Below are positions 1 through 9,241 of a stretch of DNA of 64,000 bases, piece after piece. Source of the stretch: Herbinix luporum (GTDB lineage Bacteria > Bacillota > Clostridia > Lachnospirales > Lachnospiraceae). Made by a program: the position numbers and the translations under genes. The stretch lies in assembly GCF_900070325.1 (NCBI RefSeq), contig NZ_LN879430.1, positions 43,501 to 107,500 on the forward strand, written 5' to 3'. Under the pieces are notes generated by a model. The model did no database searches. It was given only the letters and a program-made list of their open reading frames with translations, and was not told the origin of the DNA. How positions within the stretch are numbered: the stretch's first letter is position 1; the number at the start of each line of letters is the position of its first letter.

Positions 1-66
1 CATAAGAAAGCAAACATTAAAGAATATTATTAAGGATAACAAGCTTTACATATTAGATATGCAAAC

Positions 67-117
67 AAAAAGGGTCTGTTTTAAAATGATTATACTATTT
101 TGAAACAGACTCTTTTT
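67..117. terminator. Bidirectional intrinsic terminator downstream of yaaL
   Basis: An 11-12 bp stem (AGGGTCTGTTT at 71-81 pairing with the GAAACAGACTCT region at 102-113) has an A-run before it and a T-run after it, so it can terminate in both directions. It lies just past the yaaL stop on the minus strand and would also stop any gene entering from the left edge. Confidence 0.85.
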
Positions 118-138
118 GCATATAATTATGATATTACC

Positions 139-375
139 TTAAGATTTTGATTCTATATAGTTTTTTTCGGAGGCCTTAGCTTGCTTTAGCAAGTATTTAT
201 ATCGATTTTGTATAGCATTAAGCTCATAGATGCAGCTGTCAATTAAATCGGGGTCAACAACGTATTCAAACTGTGAGTATGCTGCTTCTAAAGCCATCTT
301 TGTCTTGTTAATTTCTTTCAATAAAAAATCTTCTTTTGGGGCTTTCTTCTTGGAGAATAATCTCATTTTCACCAT
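139..375 (-). CDS. yaaL: YaaL family protein (DUF2508)
   Basis: A soluble protein of about 78 residues with a basic N-terminus (RLFSKKK) followed by a helical body carrying the family pattern of a leading LLKEI, a central F-x-x-V-D-P-D-L-I-D-x-x-I-Y-E-L block and a closing RYKYLL. The function of this family is unknown. In Bacillus it sits between recR and bofA; here it lies divergent to bofA and 33 kb from recR. The ATG at 375 is preferred over a GTG at 378 because AGGG lies about 7 nt upstream of it; an ATG at 366 is also possible. Confidence 0.8.
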   Translation of the reverse strand: MVKMRLFSKKKAPKEDFLLKEINKTKMALEAAYSQFEYVVDPDLIDSCIYELNAIQNRYKYLLKQAKASEKNYIESKS

Positions 376-500
376 CACTTTCCCTAATATTTTGTTAATA
401 GTATAGTCAAAAAACTGATCATTTATTCTGTTTACTAGAATAAAATGGATAAATATGTATATAGATATTATAGGTGTAATATATTTAGGGGAATGATGCT

Positions 501-773
501 ATGGAAAAGATTGTACTGGCTATTATTATACTTGTATGTATAGTTATTATAGGAATATGTATTGCCAAGAAGAGACCTGATTTAATAGTAGATTTTTTGC
601 TTAGGGCTTCTTTAGGAACCGCAGGTATATATTTGTTGGATTTTATAATAGGTTTGGGAGGTTATAATGTTAACGTTGGGGTTAATGTAATTACTATATT
701 AGCCAATGGGTTTTTAGGATTGCCTGGTTTTATTCTTCTTTATGGACTTGCCTTTTATTACTCCATGAGCTGA
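501..773 (+). CDS. bofA: Pro-sigma-K processing inhibitor BofA
   Basis: A 90-residue integral membrane protein with about three hydrophobic segments. The C-terminal half has the BofA signature: V-G-V-N-x-x-T near residue 60, then a leaf containing GLPG and a hydrophobic tail. In Bacillus, BofA holds the SpoIVFB protease inactive in the outer forespore membrane until the sigma-K checkpoint is cleared. The ATG follows AGGGGA by 8 nt. It is transcribed away from yaaL, with a shared 125 bp upstream region. No clear terminator follows. Confidence 0.88.
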   Translation: MEKIVLAIIILVCIVIIGICIAKKRPDLIVDFLLRASLGTAGIYLLDFIIGLGGYNVNVGVNVITILANGFLGLPGFILLYGLAFYYSMS

Positions 774-826
774 ATTTTGTGCATTATGTCCCCTGCTAAA
801 TAGTTTTTTTGTAGAAGAATACAGAA

Positions 827-881
827 ATATTCCGTCAATATAAGGAATATATTGACAATGGATTTTAATGTGATATATTAT
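827..881 (+). promoter_or_regulatory. Likely promoter of the tad operon with an upstream inverted repeat
   Basis: TTGACA at 852-857 is followed 16 nt later by TATATT (874-879), or 18 nt later by TATTAT (876-881). Just upstream, ATATTCC (827-833) and GGAATAT (844-850) form an inverted repeat with a 10 nt spacer that could be a regulator site. The first tad gene starts 42 nt downstream. The operator role is inference. Confidence 0.6.
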
Positions 882-922
882 AGACATGCCAATAAATGTA
901 AAAGGATTAAAGGAGGGATGTA

Positions 923-1912
923 TTGGAGAAATTATTGGCTATATATGACCCGGAGATTTTGTATGCCAGCAGGTTAATGGAGTATTTTAGAAAGTCAGAA
1001 TGGGAAGGATTTGAGATATTACTGTTTACTGGAATGGATCACCTAACTGATTTTTTAAAATATCAAAAGCTTGAAATCTTATTGTATGGAGGGGAGGCTC
1101 TTTTAGATAAGCTATCACTGGATAATGTAAGATATATTTTTTTACTAAGCAGTAATAATAAGCCTATTAGGGATAAATATCAAAGGATTTATAAGTACCA
1201 ATCTGCAAGTAAGATTAAATCAGATATTTTATCATCCTACACAAGGCTTGAAGATAATAATAAGAAAGCAGCTTATGATGATGTACGATTTATATCAATC
1301 TATCCGCCGGTTTCAGGACCTGAAAAATTAACTTTTGCTTGGTTCTTGGCAAAAGAACTATCTAATAATTATAAGGTATTGTTTATATCTATGGAGATGT
1401 TAGCCACATCCTTTATTACAGGGGATGAAGTTATAAGTCAATCTATGTCAGAGTATTTATATTATCTAAAGGAAAGTAAGGAAGGTCTAGATACTAAACT
1501 GAAATCCTATCTAAGTTATTCTGAGAAATTATCTTATCTTTCAGGATTATCCCATGGTTTTGATTTACTTTCTTTAAGCAAAGAAGATATAGTAAGATTA
1601 ATGGATATGCTTAAGGAGCAGGGGGATTATGAATTAGTGATTTTCTATCTTGGATTTTATTCGGAAGCCTCCATGGAGATTCTAAATAGAAGTACTGATG
1701 TCTATATTGCCCTTTGCGACATTCCATATGAAGAATTTGTATATAAAGAATGGGAAAGACAGATGGAGCTTATAGGCCTAATAAACCATCAATGTAAATA
1801 CCGTAAAATAAAACTTTCAAGCTTATATCAAGGAGCCGGGTCAAATCCTCTACATGAAATTAGTATATCTGCCATTAAACCCTTGGCAAAAGAAATGGCT
1901 AAACATATGTAA
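923..1912 (+). CDS. TadZ/CpaE-like protein, degenerate ParA-type ATPase
   Basis: A 329-residue protein opening the Tad operon. Residues 1-115 look like a receiver-like domain and the rest like a MinD/ParA fold. At about residue 128 the usual deviant Walker A (KGGVGKT) is replaced by PVSGPEKLT, so nucleotide binding is probably lost or weak. TadZ/CpaE proteins position the pilus machine at the pole and recruit the TadA ATPase. The start is TTG at 923, preceded by AGGAGG (911-916) at 6 nt spacing; an ATG at 918 is in another frame. The family assignment rests on fold-like sequence and operon position. Confidence 0.65.
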   Translation: MEKLLAIYDPEILYASRLMEYFRKSEWEGFEILLFTGMDHLTDFLKYQKLEILLYGGEALLDKLSLDNVRYIFLLSSNNKPIRDKYQRIYKYQSASKIKSDILSSYTRLEDNNKKAAYDDVRFISIYPPVSGPEKLTFAWFLAKELSNNYKVLFISMEMLATSFITGDEVISQSMSEYLYYLKESKEGLDTKLKSYLSYSEKLSYLSGLSHGFDLLSLSKEDIVRLMDMLKEQGDYELVIFYLGFYSEASMEILNRSTDVYIALCDIPYEEFVYKEWERQMELIGLINHQCKYRKIKLSSLYQGAGSNPLHEISISAIKPLAKEMAKHM

Positions 1913-1947
1913 TATACTAAAAGTAAAATCTATGGAAAGGAGCAACT

Positions 1948-3159
1948 ATGGGCTGGCTTAAAGAGAAGCTAAAACAGGATGTGCTTGACAGTATAGATTT
2001 AAGCTCTGATATATCTGACCAAGAGTTGTTAAGTATTATAGATGAGGTATTACTACAAAAAAGCAGACAGAATTTTATCAGTATGCAGGAAAAAAGAAGA
2101 TTACGTAGGGATATTTTTAATTCTATAAGGAAGCTGGATATTCTTCAGGATATGATAGAAGATCCTACAATTACAGAAATAATGGTAAACGGAACAAAGG
2201 ATATATTTATAGAGCAAAATGGTATTATAAAAACCAGTGATAAATGTTTTGAATCTTTAGAAAAGTTAGAAGATCTTGTTCAGCAAATTGTATCCCAGTC
2301 TAATCGTATTGTAAACGCTTCTAAGCCCATTGTAGATGCCAGACTTATGGATGGATCTAGGGTAAATATAGTACTTCCTCCCGTTGCCATAGACGGACCT
2401 GTTATTACCATAAGGAAGTTTCCTAAAAACCCCATTACAATTGATCAATTAATAGAATATAAATCTATAACTAAGGAAGCAGCTGATTTTTTAGAAAAAT
2501 TAGTAATCTCAGGTTATAACATATTTATCAGCGGCGGCACCGGTTCCGGTAAGACTACATTTCTTAATGTATTATCTAATTATATTCCTCATTATCAAAG
2601 AATTATAACAATAGAAGATTCGGCAGAGTTGCAGATTCGTAATATCCCCAATTTAATACGTTTGGAAGTAAGATGCGGAAATACAGAAGGGAATAATGAA
2701 ATTACGATTAGGGATTTAATAAAAACTTCCCTTAGGATGCGTCCCGATAGAATTATAGTAGGAGAGGTGCGGGATGAGGCTGCCATTGACATGTTACAGG
2801 CTTTAAATACCGGACATGATGGTTCTCTTTCCACAGGCCATGCAAATTCACCCTCAGATATGTTAAGCCGGCTGGAATCTTTAGTACTACTGGGAGCAGA
2901 TATACCCCTTATGGCCATACGCAGACAAATTGCTTCTGCCATAGATATAATTGTTCACCTGGGAAGATTAAGAGATAAGTCTAGAAGAGTCTTGGAAATT
3001 ACAGAAGTACTGGATTTAGAAGATGGTGAAATAAAATTAAATCCCATTTTTACATTTGTTGAAAGGGGAGAAGATAAAAATATGATTATTGGCAAATTGG
3101 AAAAGACGGGTAATCTGCAAAACATCCAAAAACTTGACAGGGCAGGTATAAAGCTGTAA
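1948..3159 (+). CDS. tadA: TadA/CpaF family secretion ATPase
   Basis: A 403-residue cytoplasmic ATPase of the VirB11/CpaF type that powers assembly of Flp pili. Walker A GGTGSGKT lies at residues 196-203, the TIEDSAEL (Asp box) follows at about 221, and RMRPDRIIVGEVRDEAA is the Walker B block near residue 265. GHDGSLSTGHANSP is the His box. It has an N-terminal helical domain of the usual size and looks complete. It follows the TadZ-like gene by 35 nt and is followed by two TadB/TadC membrane proteins. Confidence 0.95.
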   Translation: MGWLKEKLKQDVLDSIDLSSDISDQELLSIIDEVLLQKSRQNFISMQEKRRLRRDIFNSIRKLDILQDMIEDPTITEIMVNGTKDIFIEQNGIIKTSDKCFESLEKLEDLVQQIVSQSNRIVNASKPIVDARLMDGSRVNIVLPPVAIDGPVITIRKFPKNPITIDQLIEYKSITKEAADFLEKLVISGYNIFISGGTGSGKTTFLNVLSNYIPHYQRIITIEDSAELQIRNIPNLIRLEVRCGNTEGNNEITIRDLIKTSLRMRPDRIIVGEVRDEAAIDMLQALNTGHDGSLSTGHANSPSDMLSRLESLVLLGADIPLMAIRRQIASAIDIIVHLGRLRDKSRRVLEITEVLDLEDGEIKLNPIFTFVERGEDKNMIIGKLEKTGNLQNIQKLDRAGIKL

Positions 3160-3173
3160 GGCAGGTGCTAAAG

Positions 3174-3890
3174 ATGATTGAAAAGGAAAGTATAAGGATT
3201 ATTATAGAGGGTTTTATAGGGGTAATTATATTAGGATTTCTCTTTTATAGGAGTATTATAGGAATAATTTTCTTAAGTCCTTTAATTATCTTATATTACC
3301 AAAAGAAAAGAAAGGTTATAATAGCAAAAAGAAAATTGCAGTTAAATATTGAATTTAGAGACGGAATTAACAGTCTGTCAGCTGCATTAAGTGCTGGATA
3401 TAGTGTAGAACAGGGCTTTACTGAAGCATTATTAGACTTAAAAAGTATGTATCCTAAGGGAGCAATGATTATAAATGAATTTGCATATATAACTAAGCAA
3501 ATTCAGATGAATATACCGGTTGAGAAAGCTTTAAGGGATTTTGCAAGTCGCAGTGGTATAGAAGATATTATAAGTTTTTCAGAAGTTTTTTCTACAGCAA
3601 AAAGGACAGGGGGCGATCTTACTAAGATTATAAAAACTACAACAGATATAATCAGTAATAAGATAGAGGTAAAAAGAGAGATTGTGACCTTAATTGCTGC
3701 AAAAAAATTTGAAGCTAACATAATGAAAATTGTTCCGGCCGGCATCTTGTGTTATCTATCCCTTTCTTCTCCGGAAATGTTAAAGCCCTTATATCATAAT
3801 CTTTTTGGAATTCTTATAATGACTTTTATATTGGGGGTCTATCTTTGTAGCTATAAATTAATCGATAAAATTGTTGATATTGAAGTATAA
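3174..3890 (+). CDS. tadB: TadB-like inner membrane platform protein (T2SS F domain)
   Basis: About 238 residues with two hydrophobic segments near the N-terminus, a cytoplasmic GspF-type domain (residues 55-170, with LSAALSAGYSVEQGF) and C-terminal hydrophobic segments. TadB and TadC form the membrane platform on which TadA acts. The ATG at 3174 is chosen because AGGCAGG ends 9 nt upstream; a GTG at 3165 lies in frame but overlaps that ribosome site. It follows tadA by 14 nt. Confidence 0.85.
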   Translation: MIEKESIRIIIEGFIGVIILGFLFYRSIIGIIFLSPLIILYYQKKRKVIIAKRKLQLNIEFRDGINSLSAALSAGYSVEQGFTEALLDLKSMYPKGAMIINEFAYITKQIQMNIPVEKALRDFASRSGIEDIISFSEVFSTAKRTGGDLTKIIKTTTDIISNKIEVKREIVTLIAAKKFEANIMKIVPAGILCYLSLSSPEMLKPLYHNLFGILIMTFILGVYLCSYKLIDKIVDIEV

Positions 3891-3901
3891 GGAATATAAA
3901 T

Positions 3902-5386
3902 ATGTTATATGGAATCATTATAATTTTCTTTGTTATTCTCTTTTTTTTCTCCAAAAGACAAATGGGCAGTACATTTAACAGTATAGATAAAAAGAAACAT
4001 AGGCTTTATTTTCTTTATCCTATGGCTAGATTTATACTTATAAGGGCCGGACTGGAGGAAAAATGCCTAAAGCAATCGGAAGTATCAAAAAATATCCGTG
4101 CCCTATATGTTTTAGAAGGTCATGAAAATCAGACAAGGCTCTATTGGTATCAAAAAACATCTCTGGTTTTATTAATTATCTTTATATTTTCAAGTCTATC
4201 TTTCTTCATTTCCATTGAAAGTTATATGAATAAATCTGTATCCTTTGATAATCATCTTATCCGGCCCGAAGAAGAAGAGGGGGATAACCGTATTCGGTTA
4301 AGGTATAAAATACAAAACAGAGAAGATCTAAAAGACTTTTATGAAGATGAAATAACTATAGAAAATAAAGCTCGAATATATTCCCATAAAGAGTGGGATG
4401 AACTGCTTAATATAGCCATTCCTTATTTGGAAAAGGAGATGCTGGGGGAAAATGAAGAAGCAAGCCATGTTCATAGGAACTTAAACTTTATTAAGAAAAT
4501 TCCTAAGACAGGTATAAGTATTGAGTGGATACCTAAGGATTATAAGCTGATTGACAGCAGAGGGATTATACATAATGAGGATATGGTGGAAGATAAAGTA
4601 GAAACCTTAGTTACTGCTATACTTCGCTATCATGACAGAAAGGTAGAACATATCATACCCATAACCATAGTGCCTCCCATAATGGATAATAAGGATATAC
4701 TGCAGCGTGAGCTTGAAAGTATTATCGACGAAACAAATGAGGCCACAGCTATGGATAAAAAATGGAGCTTGCCTAAAAAAATAGGAGATTACTTAGTAAT
4801 TTGGGAAAGAGATGAAAAGAATATAAGCATGCCTATTTTTATATTAGGCTTAACTGGCGCTATATTAATTTGGTTTTTTTGTGATAAAGAATTAGATAAT
4901 AAAATGAAATTAAGAAATAATCAGTTACTACTTGATTATCCGGAAATTATAAATAAGTTTATTCTTTTAATAAATGCCGGTATGACTATAAAACAAGCAT
5001 GGAGTAAAATTGCAGAGGATTATAGGCAAAAGCTAAATAAAGGTGAAATAAACATAAGATATGCCTACGAGGAAATGCTGGTGACCTTAAATGAGCTTAA
5101 ACTAGGCATTCCCGAAGCCAAAGCCTATGAGCAATATGGTAAAAGAGTAGCTTTATTGCCCTATATGAAGTTTACTTCCTTGATAGTTCAAAATCTAAGG
5201 AAGGGGAATAAAGGGCTGGCAGACTTATTAAACAATGAAGCCATGGAAGCTTTACATACTCGAAGAGAAATCAGTAGAAGGCTCGGAGAAGAAGCATCCA
5301 CTAAACTTATAGGTCCCATGATAATAATGCTTTTTATAGTACTGATTATCATTATGGTACCGGCCATAATTTCAATTCGTATGTAA
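3902..5386 (+). CDS. tadC: TadC-like inner membrane platform protein with a long N-terminal insertion
   Basis: A 494-residue protein. The C-terminal part (about 345-490) has the GspF-type pattern, with LDYPEIINKF and INAGMTIKQAW, and a final hydrophobic helix. One hydrophobic segment lies at the start, one at about 85-105 and one near 310-330. Residues 110-300 form a charged, presumably extracytoplasmic region without a family I recognise, making it longer than the classic TadC of about 300 residues. It follows tadB by 11 nt. Confidence 0.8.
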   Translation: MLYGIIIIFFVILFFFSKRQMGSTFNSIDKKKHRLYFLYPMARFILIRAGLEEKCLKQSEVSKNIRALYVLEGHENQTRLYWYQKTSLVLLIIFIFSSLSFFISIESYMNKSVSFDNHLIRPEEEEGDNRIRLRYKIQNREDLKDFYEDEITIENKARIYSHKEWDELLNIAIPYLEKEMLGENEEASHVHRNLNFIKKIPKTGISIEWIPKDYKLIDSRGIIHNEDMVEDKVETLVTAILRYHDRKVEHIIPITIVPPIMDNKDILQRELESIIDETNEATAMDKKWSLPKKIGDYLVIWERDEKNISMPIFILGLTGAILIWFFCDKELDNKMKLRNNQLLLDYPEIINKFILLINAGMTIKQAWSKIAEDYRQKLNKGEINIRYAYEEMLVTLNELKLGIPEAKAYEQYGKRVALLPYMKFTSLIVQNLRKGNKGLADLLNNEAMEALHTRREISRRLGEEASTKLIGPMIIMLFIVLIIIMVPAIISIRM

Positions 5387-5424
5387 TTTTGTCTTAAGTA
5401 AAACTTTTATAAAAGGAGAAGAAA

Positions 5425-5598
5425 ATGATAAGAAATTTAAAAAGGTTAATAAACACTGAACTAGATGGAGTTGGGGTAATTGAAATTATTTTAATACTGG
5501 TAGTTTTAATTGGTCTGGTTATTATTTTTAGGGATCAACTGGGGGAAATTATAAGCAATATATTTGACAGGATTAATGAGGCTATAGATTCCTTTTAA
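5425..5598 (+). CDS. flp: Flp-type pilin (Flp1-like), 57 residues
   Basis: A short gene with ATG at 5425, 7-8 nt after AAGGAG. The protein has a basic leader, then DGVGVIEI and a 17-residue hydrophobic helix followed by an amphipathic tail. Gly15 followed by Glu at +5 fits the prepilin cleavage rule (G, four residues, E), so the mature subunit would start at Val16. This would be the structural pilin of the Tad pilus, cleaved by the prepilin peptidase encoded at 9242. It lies 38 nt after tadC and 21 nt before the next gene. Confidence 0.9.
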   Translation: MIRNLKRLINTELDGVGVIEIILILVVLIGLVIIFRDQLGEIISNIFDRINEAIDSF

Positions 5599-5619
5599 AG
5601 AAAAGTAGGAGGCATAAAT

Positions 5620-8127
5620 TTGGAAACTCTTAAAAAGGAAAGATATCTTTATGGTTCAATTACCGTGTTTTTAAGTCTTACACTATTGTTAATTTTATCC
5701 CTGCTTATGACTATTATTGAAGGGGCAAGACATCATACTGCCAGGGTTATTGCAGAAAGATCTTTAACCCTTGCTATGGATTCGGTTTTAGCAGAATTTT
5801 ATGGCCCCTTTATGGATGAATATCATCTACTGGGATTAGATTCATCCTATGGTGAGCCTATATGCAGTGATTATGAAATAACTCGGAGAATAGAAGAGTA
5901 TATGTCTTATACATTAACTCCAAAGTTGGGTCTTGAGAGTAATGTAAATCCGGTTGAACTTTTTGGAATTTCCATAGAATCCCTTAAGCTTAATAGCAAA
6001 ACCGGACTTATGGATTATGGGGGAGATATATTTATTCATGAAATCACTGAATATATGAAATACAAAGAACTTGGAGATATTGCAGAATTCTTTTTAAATA
6101 AAGCCTCCATATTGGAGCAGCCTAAAAAGCTTAGTATCCTTTATGAAGAAAAAATAAAAGTTGAAGAAGAAATCCTAGCCATAGATGAGGGCGTTCTTGC
6201 CTTAATGAAATATATAGACGGTATATCTACCAATAAAAAGGGCTTAGTAAGATCAAAAAATACAGGACTTAAGATTGAAAGTTTCTTTGCCAAAAAAATA
6301 ATGTTTGAAACTCCGACTATGGAAAGTACCGGAATTAATAATGAGAGGGTATTTTATGCCTTAGAAAAATATTACTCAAATCCTAGTAAATTATTTGTTA
6401 CCGTGGACAAGGAATTTCAAAAGTTAAGTGAAATTAGCACTTATCTTGAAGACTTAGAAAAAAGCCTTCAAAAAATTCAAGGTGAGAAAGAAGAAAATAC
6501 TTATCTCTTAAAACAGTTAACAAAAAACATGGATGACAGGGACGACTTAGAGGCAGATATTTTAAATTTAGAAAATAAAATATCGGAACTTGAAAGATTT
6601 GCAGATGATATAGAAGCAAATATGGCTGATTATAACAAGGAACTTATAGTCTGTACAGAAACCATAACAAAGAAGGTAAATGAACTTAATAAGTTAATAT
6701 CAGGGTGTATCACAGCAGTTAAACAAGCAATTCTTCAGTTAGAGCAAATCCTTATTACCATAGAAAAAGCCCAGCCTCTAATATTATCCTACGAAAAAAA
6801 TCTAGAAAATAAAAAGGAAGAGTTGAGCAAGGATATTTATGAAAGCTTACAGGAAGGCTTAGAAGAATTAAAAAAATATCAAAAGGATATTGGAACAGGA
6901 TATAATTTTCCTTTGATGAAAGATATTCTTGAGAAAAATTACGAAATACTTTTAAAATCTGAAAGAAACCTTGATCAGGCTTATAAAAAGCTATCAGATA
7001 AAGACTTTGACGGGGCAAAAAGTATTTATAGTAATACTTATAGAATACTTCAAGAATATCAGACAAAAAATCTTAATCTTGACTATAGTTCTTTAGTAAC
7101 CTATAAGGATAAAACCCCTGATTTTATAGGCCAATTTAAGAAGCTTCTAGAAGAAGGGATATGTGCCTTAGTGGTGGATTATGAGACCATGTCAAGCAAG
7201 GAGTTGGGTAATTTTGGGGAACTGCCGTCAAAAACAGCCGGCTTATCTAAAGAAGATGACCAATTTTCATTTTTAACCTTGTTAAATAAGCTAAATTTAG
7301 GGGGAAAAAATTCCGGTTTAGACAGTTTCTTCCAAAGTTTCGGAGATTATAGCATAGACAGTCTTTTAAAGGAGGCTATAGATAATATAGCAAAACGCTT
7401 CTTGTTAATCGAATATATAAACCAGCACTTTTATAGATTTCCCTGTGAAAATGAAAGTAAGGAGACAAAGAAACCTTCTGTACTGACATATGAAAAGGAA
7501 TATTTATTGTTTGGAAAGTTAAAAGATAAGGATAATCTAGAAGATATAATTAAAAAAATTATACTGATCAGAACCCTTCTTAACTTTACATCAATCTTGA
7601 CAGATAAGGAAAAATGGCAGGAGGCTAAGACTATAGCAGCAACCTTAGTGGGCTTTATGGGACTTCCTATCTTGGTTACAATTACTCAGAGTATCTTAAT
7701 GTTTCTATTAGCCTTTGGGTCAGGGCTTATTGATACTAGTGCCCTGTTGATGGGTAAGGAAATTCCAATCTTAAAAAAAAGAGTAGATCTTAAATTTGCA
7801 GAGCTTTTGCTGTTAAATAAGGAATACATAGAAAAAAAGGCCGCATCCTATAAAGAAGAAAAAGGATTTTCCTATAATGATTATTTAACTTTATTCTTAT
7901 ATTTTACGGATTTAGATAAGCTTTCCTTTCGTATGATGGATTTAATGCAGGAAAATATTAATCTTCGCTATGGAAGTAATTTTAGAATTTCCAATTGTAT
8001 TTTTGGCTTTGAGACTGAGGCGGTATTTCATATAAAGCCAATCTTTACAAGTCTGTCATTTTTAAAAAAAATTTTAAAATCTGATTTTAATCAAATTTAT
8101 ATAGTCCAGGGGGATTATAGTTACTAG
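5620..8127 (+). CDS. DUF5702-type membrane protein of the Tad operon, with coiled coils
   Basis: An 835-residue protein. The N-terminus (GSITVFLSLTLLLILSLLMTI) is a pseudopilin-like hydrophobic helix followed by EGARHHTARVIAERS, the pattern seen in DUF5702 proteins of Firmicutes Tad loci. Residues 270-480 are predicted coiled coil (many Leu/Glu/Lys heptads) and a second hydrophobic segment lies near 685-710. It is presumably an extracytoplasmic assembly or tip factor of the pilus; its mechanism is not known to me. Start TTG at 5620 with AGGAGG 7 nt upstream. Confidence 0.7.
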   Translation: METLKKERYLYGSITVFLSLTLLLILSLLMTIIEGARHHTARVIAERSLTLAMDSVLAEFYGPFMDEYHLLGLDSSYGEPICSDYEITRRIEEYMSYTLTPKLGLESNVNPVELFGISIESLKLNSKTGLMDYGGDIFIHEITEYMKYKELGDIAEFFLNKASILEQPKKLSILYEEKIKVEEEILAIDEGVLALMKYIDGISTNKKGLVRSKNTGLKIESFFAKKIMFETPTMESTGINNERVFYALEKYYSNPSKLFVTVDKEFQKLSEISTYLEDLEKSLQKIQGEKEENTYLLKQLTKNMDDRDDLEADILNLENKISELERFADDIEANMADYNKELIVCTETITKKVNELNKLISGCITAVKQAILQLEQILITIEKAQPLILSYEKNLENKKEELSKDIYESLQEGLEELKKYQKDIGTGYNFPLMKDILEKNYEILLKSERNLDQAYKKLSDKDFDGAKSIYSNTYRILQEYQTKNLNLDYSSLVTYKDKTPDFIGQFKKLLEEGICALVVDYETMSSKELGNFGELPSKTAGLSKEDDQFSFLTLLNKLNLGGKNSGLDSFFQSFGDYSIDSLLKEAIDNIAKRFLLIEYINQHFYRFPCENESKETKKPSVLTYEKEYLLFGKLKDKDNLEDIIKKIILIRTLLNFTSILTDKEKWQEAKTIAATLVGFMGLPILVTITQSILMFLLAFGSGLIDTSALLMGKEIPILKKRVDLKFAELLLLNKEYIEKKAASYKEEKGFSYNDYLTLFLYFTDLDKLSFRMMDLMQENINLRYGSNFRISNCIFGFETEAVFHIKPIFTSLSFLKKILKSDFNQIYIVQGDYSY

Positions 8128-8133
8128 GATTTC

Positions 8134-8312
8134 TAAGCCATATGCAGGTGGCTTGGGATGTCCGCTCTTCTAAAAATAATTATTCACTTCTATTAACAAT
8201 TCTATTAAATCAAAAAAAATAAAGTATCTCTCTCCAGGAAATCATTTGCTAGCAAACTCAATAAATTTTAATTAGAAGAACGGACACCCCAGGCCATCTA
8301 AAATATAGCTTA
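8134..8312 (+). repeat. Long intergenic stem-loop inside the tad operon
   Basis: Two arms of about 40 nt (8134-8173 and 8272-8312) are inverted copies of each other. The central 27 positions (8147-8173) match the other arm at 23 sites; two of the four differences would form G-U pairs in RNA. A loop of about 98 nt, AT-rich, contains a perfect 12-bp palindrome TTTGCTAGCAAA at 8245-8256. The element fills almost the whole gap between the DUF5702 and TadE genes. It could be a processing or attenuation structure or a small palindromic mobile repeat. Confidence 0.8.
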
Positions 8313-8329
8313 TTCAGGTAGTGAGTATA

Positions 8330-9223
8330 ATGAAAAAAACAAAAAATATAAAGGGTATAAATAAGTATATTGCAAATGCTTCCCTTACTATAGAGGCCTC
8401 CTTGGTATTGCCAATATTTTTATTTTTCTTCACGGCTTTTTTGTACTTTATACAAATATTTATTGTGCAAGAAATGCTACAAAAGGCAATTACCGAAACA
8501 GGCTTAAGTATGTCAAGGGCAGCCTATATATACTCAGATTTTTATGATGTAAGTGATAGCAAAACCTTTGATGAGGCTTTGTTAGAAGAAAATATTCAAA
8601 GAGGATTTAAGGAATTATACAGGACTATTATTTATAAGGGGGCTATTAAATATGCTGTTGAAAGCAGGCTCAATCTAGATAGAATTAATAATTCCTGTAT
8701 CGTAGGTGGATTTGACGGGATAGATTTTAGTAGCAGCCAGGTATTTAAATGCAGTAATGACATAGATATAGTTGCCCGCTACCGGGTCAGAATTCCAATT
8801 CGAATATTTGGAATTTATGAAATGGATATGATACAAAGGGTTAGGCTTCGGGGATGGAGCGGACATAAGATTCCGGCCCTTTATAGAGTTATTGAAGAAA
8901 ACAATGGCAAGGAGGAAAGCTTTGTATATGTAACTGACAGCGGTAGCGTATATCATCTAGATAGGACTTGCTCTCATATTAGCTTATCTGTTGAGGCCAT
9001 CAGTGGAAAACCCACTTGGCAGAGAAATAAAAACGGAGGCAAATATTATCCCTGTGAGTACTGTTTAAAAAATGAAGATTCCCAAGAAGAAATTTATTAT
9101 ATAACATCATATGGGAATCGATATCACAAAGATAAGAGCTGTCCAAAAATTAATAGAAGGGTAAGTAAAATCCCCATAACAGAAGTGGGAGAAAGGGTCC
9201 CATGTAAACGATGTGGAAGATAA
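8330..9223 (+). CDS. tadE: TadE-like pseudopilin with C-terminal Cys-rich tandem repeat
   Basis: About 297 residues. Residues 15-55 (ASLTIEASLVLPIFLFFF) are a TadE-type N-terminal helix with the conserved Glu after the Ser-Leu-Thr-Ile. The C-terminal 100 residues hold two copies of a motif, VYVTDSGSVYHLDRTC and IYYITSYGNRYHKDKSC, each followed about 35 residues later by PCEYC or PCKRC, suggesting two small metal or disulfide modules (H, C, C-x-x-C). Start ATG at 8330 is preferred over GTG 8321, since the weak site AGGTAG lies next to the GTG. Confidence 0.8.
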   Translation: MKKTKNIKGINKYIANASLTIEASLVLPIFLFFFTAFLYFIQIFIVQEMLQKAITETGLSMSRAAYIYSDFYDVSDSKTFDEALLEENIQRGFKELYRTIIYKGAIKYAVESRLNLDRINNSCIVGGFDGIDFSSSQVFKCSNDIDIVARYRVRIPIRIFGIYEMDMIQRVRLRGWSGHKIPALYRVIEENNGKEESFVYVTDSGSVYHLDRTCSHISLSVEAISGKPTWQRNKNGGKYYPCEYCLKNEDSQEEIYYITSYGNRYHKDKSCPKINRRVSKIPITEVGERVPCKRCGR

Positions 9224-9241
9224 ATACTGGGAGGTTATATT

